Assembly (NCBI RefSeq): GCF_030503635.1
Contig: NZ_CP129965.1
Location: forward strand, 2,046,001-2,110,000
DNA from: Corynebacterium sp. P3-F1
GTDB taxonomy: Bacteria; Actinomycetota; Actinomycetes; Mycobacteriales; Mycobacteriaceae
DNA: 64,000 nt
Direction: 5' to 3'
Numbering within the stretch: the stretch's first letter is position 1; every line of letters begins with the position of its first letter. The notes beneath the pieces were generated by a model. That model saw only the letters and a program-made list of their open reading frames with translations. It was not told the DNA's origin and searched no databases. The translations under genes and the position numbers were made by a program. Below are positions 16,916-26,135 of this stretch, in pieces.

Positions 16916-17221
16916 GCTAAAACGAACCCGCCAACCAGGAAAGGACACCACCCTGACACCTGTGGACAACTGCGTTGACACGTCAGCTTACTGTGGTAAG
17001 CGTCATGCAAGCCGAAGAAGAAACCACCCCTTGACAAGCACAAACAGAGAGGTTCCACCGAACAACGACGAAGGCACCACGAAACCGCAGAACGGCGTGG
17101 ACAAAAACGCGGTTCCACCGGGCGGGAAGAAAAGATGGCGGGAGCGACGTCGCGGGCACCCCCTGTCAAGAAGACACCACCTCACCGCAGAAAGGCGCGG
17201 TGAGGTGGTGGGGGGAGGGGG
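16916..17221. other. 306-bp gap between HNH gene and odhA
   Basis: A-rich on the plus strand with no credible ORF. It holds the odhA terminator (17168-17210) and two copies of GGTTCCACCG about 61 bp apart (near 17050 and 17111). Nothing else is recognised. Confidence 0.4.
17168..17210 (-). terminator. Terminator of odhA
   Basis: A 14-bp perfect stem (17175-17188 with 17197-17210) and 8-nt loop, 11 nt after the odhA stop, followed on the minus strand by TCTTCTT. Confidence 0.75.
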
Positions 17222-20200
17222 TTAGGCGAAGGCTTCGTCGATAAGCGCCTTCTCTTCTTGCTGGTGGATCTTGGCCACGCCGGTTGCCGTGGTGGTCATT
17301 GCGCGGCGGGAGACGCGGCGCATCGGCGGGAGGTCGTCCACGAGGTTGGCCAGGTGCTCGTTGTAGAACGGCCACGGGCCCTGGTTTGCGGGCTCGTCCT
17401 GGACGAAGCGGACTTCCTTGGCGTTGGGGTAGTTGGCGAAGGCCTTGTTGAGGCGGTTGAACGGGATCGGGTGGAGCATCTCGATGCGGATGATGGCCAC
17501 GTCTTCGCGCTCGTCCTTCTGGCGGCGCTTTTCCAGCTCGTAGTAGATCTTGCCGGAGCAGAGGATGATGGTGGTCACCTTGTCGGCGTCGCCGATGACC
17601 TTGTTCTTTGCGTCGACGATGTTGGGGTCGTCGATGACGGAGCGGAAGGACTTGGACTCGATGAAGTCGGCGGGCTGGGAGACGGCAGCCTTGTTGCGCA
17701 GCATCGACTTCGGGGTGAAGACGACGAGCGGGCGGCGCATGTCGCCGAGAGCTTGTCGACGCAGCAGGTGGAAGTGGTTTGCCGGCGTCGACGGCTGTGC
17801 GACGGTCATGGAGCCTTCGGCGACGAGCTGCAGGAAGCGCTCGATGCGTGCCGACGAGTGGTCCGGACCCTGGCCTTCGTAGCCGTGCGGGAGCAGCATG
17901 ATCAGGCTGGACAGCTGGCCCCACTTGGTTTCGCCGGAGGAGATGTACTCGTCGATGATGGTCTGGGCGCCGTTGGCGAAGTCGCCGAACTGTGCTTCCC
18001 ATGCGACGAGTGCGTCCGGGTTACCCACGGTGTAGCCGTATTCGAAGCCGAGGCCGCCGAACTCCGTGAGGGCGGAGTTGTAGATGCGGAATCGGCCGCC
18101 GTTGCCTTGCTCGATGGCGTGAGCGTCGAGCGGGTTGTACTGCTCACCGGTGTTCGGGTCGAACAGGACACCGTGGCGTTGGGTGAAGGTGCCGCGCTTG
18201 GAGTCCTCGCCGGCGAGGCGGACGAGTTTGCCTTCTGCTGCGAGGGAGCCGAAGGCGAGCAGTTCGCCCCATGCCCAGTCGATGTTGCCGTTGTCGAAGG
18301 AGCCGCCGCGGGATTTGATCACGGACTTCAGGCGCTTGTTGGCGGTGAAGTCGCCGGGCAGGTCGGCGTAGGCGTTGGCGAGCTGCTTGAACATCGCTTC
18401 GTCGATAGACGTGTCCAGGCCGCGGGTGAGCGACTGGGACTCGGTGATGCCGTGCTGCTCGGCGGGGGAACCGCCGTCTTCCTTGACGTCGTTGAACACG
18501 GAGTCCAGCTGGTCGTGGAAGTCCTGCTTAGCGATCTCGGCTTCGTCCTCGGTGATGTCGCCGCGGCCGATGAGGTCCTTGGTGTAGCGGGTACGCACCG
18601 ACGGGTGGGATTCGATGCGGTCGTACATGAGCGGCTGGGTCACGGACGGGTCGTCGGCCTCGTTGTGGCCGCGGAGGCGGTAGCACAGCAGGTCGATGAA
18701 GACGTCTTTGCCGAATTCGCGGCGGTATTCAGTGGCCAGCTGGCCGACCCATGCTGCCGCTTCGGGGTCGTCGCCGTTGACGTGGAAGACGGGGCAGTCG
18801 AAGCCCTTGGCCAGGTCGGTGGCGTAGTAGGAGGAGCGGCCCTGGTCCGGGGTGGTGGTGAAGCCGATTTGGTTGTTCACCACGATGTGGACGGTGCCGC
18901 CGACGTCGTAGCCCTTGAGCTTGGACATGTTCAGGGTTTCCTGAACGACGCCGAGGCCGGTGAAGGAGGCGTCGCCGTGGAGCATCATCGGCACGACGGA
19001 GTGGTCCTCGACGTTCTTGCCGTGGTTGATGATGTCTTGCTTCGCGCGGGCGATGCCGACCATGACGGGATCGACGGCTTCCAGGTGGGACGGGTTGGCG
19101 GCGAGAGTGACCTTGATGTCGCCGTCGCCGAACATCTGGATGTGCTCGCCTTCGAAGCCGAGGTGGTACTTGACGTCGCCGGAGCCGCCCTGCTGGGCGG
19201 GCTGCAGGTTGCCTTCGAACTCGCCGAAGATGGTCTTGACGGGCTTGCCGACGATGTTGAACAGGACGTTCAAACGTCCACGGTGCGGCATACCGATGAC
19301 CACTTCGTCGAGGCCCTGGCCGGCAGCGGTGTCGATGACGGCGTCCATGAGCGGGATCAAGGTCTCGGCGCCCTCGAGGGAGAAGCGCTTCTGGCCGAGG
19401 TACTTGGTCTGCAGGAAGTTCTCGAAGGCCTCTGCGGCGTTGAGTTTCTGCAAGATGTACTTCTGCTCGGCGTTGGTCGGCTTGGGCATGCCCACCTCGA
19501 TGCGGTCGCGCAGCCATTCGCGCTCGTCGCGGTCCAGGACGTGGGTGTATTCGGCACCGACGTGGAGGGTGTAGGCGGCGCGGAGGCGGGTGAGCACCTC
19601 GCGCAGCGTCATGGTCTCCTTGCCGCCGAAACCGCCGACGTTGAAGGTGCGGTCGAGGTCCCACAAGGTCAGGCCGTGGGTTTCCAGCAGCAGGTCGCGG
19701 GAGTCCGGCTTGGGCAGGCCGGGCTGGTGCCAGTGCAGCGGGTTCGTGTCGGCCATGAGGTGGCCGCGGGAGCGGTATGCCTCGATGAGGTTCATCACGC
19801 GGGTGTTCTTGTCCACACCGCCGTTAGGAATGTCCTGGGCCCAGCGCATCGGGGCGTACGGGATCTGCATGGCATCGAAGATCTCGTCCCAGAACTTGTC
19901 GTCGTTAAGCAGCTGCGAGATGTCGCGGAGGAATTCGCCGGACTCTGCACCCTGGATGACGCGGTGGTCGTAAGTGGAGGTCAGGGTGGTCAGCTTGCCC
20001 ACGCCGAGTTCGGCGAGACGGTCCTCGGACGCACCAGCGAATTCGGCCGGGTAGTCCATCGCGCCGACACCGACGATGGTGCCCTGGCCCTTGGTCAGGC
20101 GCGGGATGGAGTGGCGGGTGCCAATGCCGCCCGGGTTGGTCAGCTGAATAGTGACGCCCTGGAAGTCTTCGAGCTTGAGCTTGTTCTTGCGGGCGCGGTC

Positions 20201-20977
20201 GACGATGTCCTCGTAGGCCTTGACGAACTGGTCGAAGGTGAGGGTCTCGCACTCCTTGATGGCGGCGACGACTAGGGCGCGGCTGCCGTCCTTTTGAGGG
20301 AGGTCGATGGCCAAGCCCAGGTTGATGTGCTCGGGCGTGACCACGAACGGCTTGCCGTCCTTGACGGTGTAGTTGACGTTCATACCCGGGTGGAGCAGGG
20401 CGGACTTCACGATCGCCCAGCCGATGATGTGGGTGAACGAGATCTTGCCGCCGCGGGTGCGCTTGAGGTGGTCGTTGATCTGCGCACGGTTTTCGAACAT
20501 GAGCTTGACCGGCATGTCGCGCACGGTGGTGGCCGTTGGGACGGTCAGGGACTCGTCCATGTTCTTCGCGATGGCCTTGAAGGTGCCCTTGAGCTGAGTC
20601 TCGCCAGCTTCCGGGAGCGGCTTCAGGCGGTCCATCGGGGAGTGCTTGGTCTTCTTCTTGTTGGCCGGCTTCTGGGACGGTTTGGGCACCTCGTTGACTG
20701 CGGTGTCGACGCGGGTTTCGCGGCCGTCCTGGCTCGGGGCACCGGTAGTCTCGGCGACCTTGGTTTCGGTCCGTGCCTTGTGCGGCTGGGAGTCCTGGAC
20801 CGCTGCCTTCTTGGCGGCGGGGGAGACGAGCGGGGTGGCCTGGGTAGCGCCGGCGTCGCCCTTTTTGTCGAACAACTCGCGCCACTCGTCGCCGACGGAG
20901 TCCGGATCGTTCTTGTACTGCTGGAACATCTCATCAACCAGCCAGTCGTTTTGGCCGAATGTGCTCTCGCTGCTCAC
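17222..20977 (-). CDS. odhA: 2-oxoglutarate dehydrogenase E1 with fused E2 domain, OdhA
   Basis: A 1251-residue fusion protein. Residues 1-40 carry the E1 N-terminal motif FGQNDWLVDEMFQQY. A linker rich in Lys, Thr and Pro leads to a transsuccinylase (E2-like) domain that contains STYDHRVIQGAESGEFL with the catalytic DHRxxxG. The thiamine-diphosphate E1 domains follow (HRGRLNVL, MMLHGDASFTGLGVVQE, VNNQIGFTT, LRGHNEADDP). There is no lipoyl domain, as in C. glutamicum and mycobacteria, where this protein works with AceF and Lpd and is held back by the FHA protein OdhI. The GTG at 20977 after GAGGCGAG is the likely start; an ATG 6 codons upstream is possible. Confidence 0.95.
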   Translation of the reverse strand: MSSESTFGQNDWLVDEMFQQYKNDPDSVGDEWRELFDKKGDAGATQATPLVSPAAKKAAVQDSQPHKARTETKVAETTGAPSQDGRETRVDTAVNEVPKPSQKPANKKKTKHSPMDRLKPLPEAGETQLKGTFKAIAKNMDESLTVPTATTVRDMPVKLMFENRAQINDHLKRTRGGKISFTHIIGWAIVKSALLHPGMNVNYTVKDGKPFVVTPEHINLGLAIDLPQKDGSRALVVAAIKECETLTFDQFVKAYEDIVDRARKNKLKLEDFQGVTIQLTNPGGIGTRHSIPRLTKGQGTIVGVGAMDYPAEFAGASEDRLAELGVGKLTTLTSTYDHRVIQGAESGEFLRDISQLLNDDKFWDEIFDAMQIPYAPMRWAQDIPNGGVDKNTRVMNLIEAYRSRGHLMADTNPLHWHQPGLPKPDSRDLLLETHGLTLWDLDRTFNVGGFGGKETMTLREVLTRLRAAYTLHVGAEYTHVLDRDEREWLRDRIEVGMPKPTNAEQKYILQKLNAAEAFENFLQTKYLGQKRFSLEGAETLIPLMDAVIDTAAGQGLDEVVIGMPHRGRLNVLFNIVGKPVKTIFGEFEGNLQPAQQGGSGDVKYHLGFEGEHIQMFGDGDIKVTLAANPSHLEAVDPVMVGIARAKQDIINHGKNVEDHSVVPMMLHGDASFTGLGVVQETLNMSKLKGYDVGGTVHIVVNNQIGFTTTPDQGRSSYYATDLAKGFDCPVFHVNGDDPEAAAWVGQLATEYRREFGKDVFIDLLCYRLRGHNEADDPSVTQPLMYDRIESHPSVRTRYTKDLIGRGDITEDEAEIAKQDFHDQLDSVFNDVKEDGGSPAEQHGITESQSLTRGLDTSIDEAMFKQLANAYADLPGDFTANKRLKSVIKSRGGSFDNGNIDWAWGELLAFGSLAAEGKLVRLAGEDSKRGTFTQRHGVLFDPNTGEQYNPLDAHAIEQGNGGRFRIYNSALTEFGGLGFEYGYTVGNPDALVAWEAQFGDFANGAQTIIDEYISSGETKWGQLSSLIMLLPHGYEGQGPDHSSARIERFLQLVAEGSMTVAQPSTPANHFHLLRRQALGDMRRPLVVFTPKSMLRNKAAVSQPADFIESKSFRSVIDDPNIVDAKNKVIGDADKVTTIILCSGKIYYELEKRRQKDEREDVAIIRIEMLHPIPFNRLNKAFANYPNAKEVRFVQDEPANQGPWPFYNEHLANLVDDLPPMRRVSRRAMTTTATGVAKIHQQEEKALIDEAFA
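17236..17246 (+). repeat. Copy 6 of the CGTCGATAAGC word
   Basis: At the very end of odhA; the coding (minus) strand reads A-L-I-D-E with leucine codon CTT. Confidence 0.7.
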
Positions 20978-21031
20978 GGCAGGTACTCGCCTCATTTCCT
21001 AAGTTCTACGTGTGTTTTTGCTTGATTTTCA

Positions 21032-24000
21032 TCAATGGCTAACAGCCCACAATACTGTATATTTTCCGCCCTGCTGGAGCAGGTCGGCGTGGGGACCGTT
21101 CTCAATGATACGTCCTTGGTCAATCACGAGTATTCGGTCGGCCTGCGCGGCGGTGGCGAGCCGGTGGGCGACGATGATGGAGGTGCGTCCGGAGGTGGTG
21201 TGGGCGGAGGCGTCGAGGACGGCGCGTTCGGTGGCGGGGTCGAGGGTGGCGGTGGCTTCGTCGAGAAGCACGACATCGGGCTGGAGCATTTCGGCGCGGG
21301 CGAGCGCGATGATTTGGCGTTGACCGGAGCTTAGGCCGCGGCCGCGTTCGCCGACGCGGTGGTTGAAGCCGCCGGGGATGGCGGCGATGATGTCGAGCGC
21401 ACCGATCCGCCGCACGGCGTCCTCGATCTCACGTTCCGTCGCGTCGGGTGCGCCGTAGGCGATGTTCTGCGCGACGGTGCCGGGGAATAGATAGGACTCT
21501 TGAGGTACCTGTGCGAGCGCGCGCCGCCAGTCGGCGAGGGGGAAGTCGCGGATGTTCGTGCCGCTCGCGGTCACAGCGCCCGCCACAGGATCGTAGAAAC
21601 GGGCGAGCAGCTTGATGACGGTCGACTTGCCCGCCCCCGTCGCCCCCACCAGCGCGACGGTTTCGCCGGGCTGGAAGGAGGCGGTGACACCCGATAGCGC
21701 GACGGGCGAAGAGTTGCTCGGGCTGTCCGCGCTGGGCGGTTCGGCTTCATCGGTGGAATCGGTTACATCGGCGCTCGTGGTGGTGTCCGGTTCAGCGGCA
21801 GTGGAAGCGTCGGTTGCGGCGTCGGGGCGGGCGCCGTAAGAGAAGGTGACGTCGTTGAGGGCGAGTGCGCCGCGGGCGGCGTCGGCCGCGCCCGGGGAGG
21901 TGCCGGTGTCGGGCACGGTGGTGCGCTCGTCCATGAGCTCCCGGATGCGGTCGAAGCTGACGGTGGCCTGCTGCCAGGAGTCGAAGATTTGGCCGAGCTG
22001 TTGGATGGGGCCGTAGAGCTGGCTCAAGTACATGGTGAAGGCCACGAGAACACCGACGGATAGGGTGCCGTCGGCGATGCGTCCCGCGCCGATGCCCACG
22101 ATGATGGCCGTCATGAGTTGGGAGATCAGCTGCATGCCGTTGAAGTAGGTGGCGACGAGGAGCTGGGAGCGCATGCGGAGGCGTCGATAAGCCTCGCTCT
22201 CGGATGCGAAGTGGGCCTCGGCGGACGGCTCCATGCGGTGCATTTGGCTGATCCGGATGCCGCCGATGAGTTCTGCGAATTCTCCGTTGACGGCGGAGAT
22301 CTGCGCGCGGGCGGCGGCGTGGAAGCGCTTGGAATAGTGGCGGAACACCACGGTGATCACTGCGATGACGGGCACGGCGTAGAGCGCGATGAGGGCGAGC
22401 GAGCCGTCGGTGGCCACGAGCATCGCGGCGACCCCGATGAGGGTGCCCACGGAGACGATGGCTTGGGCGAGGCCCGTTTGCAGGAAGCTGGACAGGGTGT
22501 CGATGTCCGTGGTCATTCGGGTCATGATCCGGCCTGACAGGTGGGATTCGAAGTAGCTCATGCCCAGGCTCTGCAGGTGGGCGTAGCTGCGCACGCGCAG
22601 GCCGTAGAGGAGGCGCTCACCGGAGCGGGCGGAGAGAACGGTCATCGCGGCATTGGCACCCCACGCGACGAGCACAACAACGAGCGCAGCCGCGGCAACC
22701 ACCCACAACGTGTGGGGACTGCCAGCTTGAATGCCCTTATCGACGGCCGCGCGCACCAGCGTGGGGAAGCTCAGGTCCGCGAGCACACCCACCACCAGCA
22801 GGCCCGTGACCGCGGCGACGAGCCACTTCACCGACGCGAACATCTCGCGCAGACTCGCCGGGATTGTCCCCTTCGGCTCCTCATCGGCGGGAGGGAGGTG
22901 CTCGAGGCGCTCCATCAGCTCGGGAGTCGCGGTGACTACACGTGCGCCGCCTCCGCCGCCCCCGCCGCCGCGGGGTCCTCCGCCGACACCACCCCCGAGA
23001 CCGCTGCTGGCGGAGGGCGCGAGCACGTGCTCGCGGGGTGCATTGTCACCGAGGTCCGGCCACAGTTCGTCGTGGGAGGGCTCGCGAGCACCCGGGGGAG
23101 CTGGGGCACCGGTGCCGGCTGGGACGGCAGAAGCGCCCGCGATCGACTCGTCGGCGGGTGCCATGAGAGCAATGTAGGAGGGGTGGGAGAGGGCGGGGGC
23201 CAAGGGGGCGTCGATAAGCAAGGTGCCGGTGTCCATGAAGATTACGCGCTGCGTGTGCTCGACCGTGGACTGGCGGTGGGCGACAGCGATGATGGTCACG
23301 CCCGGGAGGTTGTCGCGCAGGTTGGCCAGAATGTCGGCTTCGGTGGCGGCGTCGATGGCGGACGTTGCGTCGTCGAGAATGAGCACGCGGGGGCGCGAGA
23401 GGAGGGCGCGTGCGAGCGCGATGCGTTGGCGCTGGCCGCCGGACAGCGTGAGACCGCGCTCGCCGACAACGGTGCTGTAGCCCTCGGGAAGCGCGGCGAT
23501 GAAGTCGTGGGCGCACGCCATGCGCGCGGCGTGCTCGATCTCGGCGTCGGTGGCCTCGGTGCCCATGGCGATGTTGTCGCGGATGGACAGCGAGAAAAGG
23601 AAGGCCTCATCGAAAACGCACGTGACTTTGCTGCGGATGCTGTCGTGGGTGAGTTCGTTGTACGGGAGCTCCCCGTCGGGCGCGACCAGAGCGACGTGCC
23701 CGCTGTCAGGGGTGTAGAACGCCCCGGCGAGCTGCACGGCCATGGACTTTCCGCTGCCTGCGGGTCCGACGACGGCGACTTGCTCGCCGGGCGCCACCGT
23801 GAAGTCGACGTGGTCCAGAACCGTGCGGCCACCGGTGATGAACGTGACGTCGTTGAACGCGATCCCGATCGGGCCCTCTGGTACGTCGCGGGGATCGGCC
23901 GGGTCTGGGCGCTCGGGCGCGAGCTGGAGGACATCGTCGAGCCGGTCCACGCCGCTCATTCCCATCTGGAGGGTGACGTACGTGTTGGCAAGCATGGACA

Positions 24001-24856
24001 TCAGCGACGTCAGCGAGCTCAGGTACGCGGTGAATGCGACGAAGCCGCCGACCGTCATCCCACCGCCCAGGGCGATGAGGCCGCCCGCGACGATGGTGAC
24101 CACGAGCGCCAAGTTGGGGAGTTGGCTCAGTGCCGGCTGGAAGTGCGCGGTGAGCTTGGCGGCGCGCATCTTCACGGCGTACAGATGCCGCGCCAGGCCG
24201 TCGAGGACGTCGACCTCGTGCTCCTCGCGGCCGAAAGCTTTGACCACGCGCACTCCGGAGACTGTCTGCTCGACGTGGCTGGTCAGGTCCGCCGCGGACT
24301 GCTGGTTCGCCCACGTCGCGGCGTAGAGCGACGTGCGTGAGCGGTTAGCCACCCACACGATCACCGGCAGGAAGGCCAGCGCCATCACCGTCAGCGGCAG
24401 GTCCACCCACGCCATGACTCCGACGGTAAGCACCAGCTGGACGAGGCGGGACAGTGCCATGGGGCTCATCGCCAAGACGGAGAACAACTGGCCGAGGTCG
24501 GTGATGGACCGGGAAACGATTTGCCCGGTGACAATGTCGTCCTGCCCCGGGCCGTCGAGGCGGTGGAGCGTTTCAAGCAGCTCCACGCGCACATAATGCT
24601 GGGAGCGTGTGGCCATGTTGCCCGCGGCCCAGCGCCGCAGCACCTGGAACGCGAATTGAGCGACGGCGATGCCAGCCATCGCCCACGCAATCCGGGCGAC
24701 AGATCCCTCGCGGGCGCCGGTGGCCACGTCGATGGCCGCGCCCGTCAACCCCGGCAGGGATGTCTGCAGCACCGCCGCGATCACCGCGGTGATAAGCGTT
24801 AGCGCCGCGAACCCCGGGTTGGCCTTAAGCGACCGGGTGATCAGGTGGCCGCGCAC
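21032..24856 (-). CDS. ABC exporter with both half-transporters in one chain
   Basis: A 1274-residue polypeptide in the order TMD-NBD-TMD-NBD, equal to two type IV (ABCB-like) exporter halves. NBD1 has Walker A GPAGSGKS, signature LSGGQRQR and Walker B LILDDATSA, where the catalytic glutamate is Asp. NBD2 has GATGAGKS, signature LSSGQRQI and Walker B VLLDEATAT with the normal Glu. So one ATP site is degenerate, as in heterodimeric exporters. A linker with long glycine runs (near 22940-22990 on the DNA) joins the halves. The order odhA then ABC protein matches C. glutamicum (cg1281-like). The substrate is unknown. GTG start without a Shine-Dalgarno, 33 nt after the upstream gene. Confidence 0.85.
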   Translation of the reverse strand: MRGHLITRSLKANPGFAALTLITAVIAAVLQTSLPGLTGAAIDVATGAREGSVARIAWAMAGIAVAQFAFQVLRRWAAGNMATRSQHYVRVELLETLHRLDGPGQDDIVTGQIVSRSITDLGQLFSVLAMSPMALSRLVQLVLTVGVMAWVDLPLTVMALAFLPVIVWVANRSRTSLYAATWANQQSAADLTSHVEQTVSGVRVVKAFGREEHEVDVLDGLARHLYAVKMRAAKLTAHFQPALSQLPNLALVVTIVAGGLIALGGGMTVGGFVAFTAYLSSLTSLMSMLANTYVTLQMGMSGVDRLDDVLQLAPERPDPADPRDVPEGPIGIAFNDVTFITGGRTVLDHVDFTVAPGEQVAVVGPAGSGKSMAVQLAGAFYTPDSGHVALVAPDGELPYNELTHDSIRSKVTCVFDEAFLFSLSIRDNIAMGTEATDAEIEHAARMACAHDFIAALPEGYSTVVGERGLTLSGGQRQRIALARALLSRPRVLILDDATSAIDAATEADILANLRDNLPGVTIIAVAHRQSTVEHTQRVIFMDTGTLLIDAPLAPALSHPSYIALMAPADESIAGASAVPAGTGAPAPPGAREPSHDELWPDLGDNAPREHVLAPSASSGLGGGVGGGPRGGGGGGGGARVVTATPELMERLEHLPPADEEPKGTIPASLREMFASVKWLVAAVTGLLVVGVLADLSFPTLVRAAVDKGIQAGSPHTLWVVAAAALVVVLVAWGANAAMTVLSARSGERLLYGLRVRSYAHLQSLGMSYFESHLSGRIMTRMTTDIDTLSSFLQTGLAQAIVSVGTLIGVAAMLVATDGSLALIALYAVPVIAVITVVFRHYSKRFHAAARAQISAVNGEFAELIGGIRISQMHRMEPSAEAHFASESEAYRRLRMRSQLLVATYFNGMQLISQLMTAIIVGIGAGRIADGTLSVGVLVAFTMYLSQLYGPIQQLGQIFDSWQQATVSFDRIRELMDERTTVPDTGTSPGAADAARGALALNDVTFSYGARPDAATDASTAAEPDTTTSADVTDSTDEAEPPSADSPSNSSPVALSGVTASFQPGETVALVGATGAGKSTVIKLLARFYDPVAGAVTASGTNIRDFPLADWRRALAQVPQESYLFPGTVAQNIAYGAPDATEREIEDAVRRIGALDIIAAIPGGFNHRVGERGRGLSSGQRQIIALARAEMLQPDVVLLDEATATLDPATERAVLDASAHTTSGRTSIIVAHRLATAAQADRILVIDQGRIIENGPHADLLQQGGKYTVLWAVSH
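22182..22192 (+). repeat. Copy 7 of the CGTCGATAAGC word
   Basis: Within the ABC exporter gene; the coding strand reads E-A-Y-R-R-L, a different frame from most copies. Confidence 0.7.
23209..23219 (+). repeat. Copy 8 of the CGTCGATAAGC word
   Basis: Within the ABC exporter gene; the coding strand reads L-L-I-D-A with leucine codon CTT. Confidence 0.7.
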
Positions 24857-24889
24857 CAGGTCGGCGGCACGTGCAAATGTGTTGATCCG

Positions 24890-25816
24890 CTACTCCTTCG
24901 ACGCGCGTGCGTCATCGCCTTCGGGCGTGCTGTGTGCGTCTTCGGTGTCGTCCTCGGCGTCGTCCTCGCCGTCGCGGTTGCGGCCGAAGATGTCCAGGAT
25001 GGCCTTGACGCGTGTCTTGGTGGCCTTCTCCGCCTCGTCGAATTCGTCCTCCACCTCTGACTTGGCGGGCAGCTCGTTCTGGAAGCTTGCCGGCGGCTGG
25101 CCTAAGTTGGGCCCGACACCCTCGATGACCTTCTTGGCCAGCGCCCGGTTGGCCATGGTGCCGGCCACGGCGCCGATGCCCAGCGGCATCAGTTTGCCGA
25201 TCCACATGCGGCGCAGCCGGCGCTTCATGGACTTCACCAGCTGCCGGGTGAGCAAGCTATTGGCCTGGTTCAAGGTGGGGCCGGAGAACTTGGACAGCAT
25301 CGCGGCGGACGGGACCTTCTGGGCATCGGGACCGACGAGGGTGTCCACGATTGCGGCGCCCTGGGAGCCGGACAGGACCATGAGGACGATGGCGCGGCGG
25401 CGCTCCGGGTCGGAAATGTCCACCCCGCGCAGGTAAGCGGAACCGACGGTGTAGATGGCTGCGAGGTCCACGAACACGAGCGACTCACCGGCGATCGCGG
25501 CGGCACCGGTGAAGAAACCGATGCCCGGAACAGCGGCGGCGCCACCTGCGCCGGCACCGGTGCCGGAGGCGGCGTAGAGGAAGTGCTTGTCCATGATCGC
25601 CTGGATCTCCGCGGGTGACGCGTCCGGGTTGGAGCGGCGCAGGTGGTCGACGTACGCGCGGATCACGCCGGACTGCAGGCGCACAGCCCGATCGAGCCCC
25701 CGGATGAAGGACCGGCCCATGAGGTTCGCGTTCTTCTCGACCGTCGCGGCGTCCATCTGGCCGGTCGCTGCGGCGGCCTTGTTGTTGCGGTCCTTGCGTT
25801 TACGGAAGAGGGCCAT
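24890..25816 (-). CDS. Conserved protein with glycine-rich hydrophobic core, function unknown
   Basis: A 308-residue protein starting MALFRKRKDRNNKA after a good AAGGAGAA. A central glycine/alanine-rich hydrophobic region (GTGAGAGGAAAVPGIGFFTGAA and onwards, about residues 85-125) may be membrane-embedded, then a basic stretch KSMKRRLRRMWIGKLMPLGIGAVAG and an acidic C-terminal tail (EDDAEDDTEDA). It somewhat resembles EcsC-type proteins, without certainty. It is the first gene of a likely operon with the ABC exporter (33-nt gap), an order also found in C. glutamicum. Confidence 0.6.
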   Translation of the reverse strand: MALFRKRKDRNNKAAAATGQMDAATVEKNANLMGRSFIRGLDRAVRLQSGVIRAYVDHLRRSNPDASPAEIQAIMDKHFLYAASGTGAGAGGAAAVPGIGFFTGAAAIAGESLVFVDLAAIYTVGSAYLRGVDISDPERRRAIVLMVLSGSQGAAIVDTLVGPDAQKVPSAAMLSKFSGPTLNQANSLLTRQLVKSMKRRLRRMWIGKLMPLGIGAVAGTMANRALAKKVIEGVGPNLGQPPASFQNELPAKSEVEDEFDEAEKATKTRVKAILDIFGRNRDGEDDAEDDTEDAHSTPEGDDARASKE

Positions 25817-26135
25817 CGTGCGGATTCTCCTTGTGGGCGCATCGCTGTTCCGCCCCGGTGCGGTGGTGCGGTGCAGCGACTGCGCGGTGTGAGGTTGGTG
25901 CGGGATGCGGTGAAGCATCGTCGGCCGTGAAAGAGCCAATGCACACCAATCTATCGGAGGAGTAGATGGGCCGTCGTAGCCGGACCGGCCGCATTGGCCC
26001 ACACCCGGTCACCGTCCGTCCAAAGAAGCCAAGAAACCCGCAGTTAGCCACTTATCAACTACTGCCACCGGACAGCTCCCGGTTCGACACCACGTCACAG
26101 CTGCTTTTACGGACGGGTGTCTAGAGTGGCGAGGC
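25817..26135. other. 319-bp divergent gap between membrane protein and esterase genes
   Basis: It holds the Shine-Dalgarno and promoter of the leftward gene and the -10 box of the esterase (26122-26127). No additional gene is supported. Confidence 0.4.
26122..26127 (+). promoter_or_regulatory. -10 box of the esterase gene, leaderless
   Basis: TAGAGT, 8 nt before the ATG at 26136, without a Shine-Dalgarno. Confidence 0.45.

Noticed and set aside
17258..20275. A 1005-codon rightward open frame opposite odhA
   Set aside because: It is the mirror of the conserved odhA coding strand in G+C-rich codons; its translation is a repetitive mix of Val, Gly and Asp without motifs.
22541..24340. A 599-codon open frame opposite the ABC exporter
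   Set aside because: An antisense artefact; the opposite strand carries all ABC motifs.
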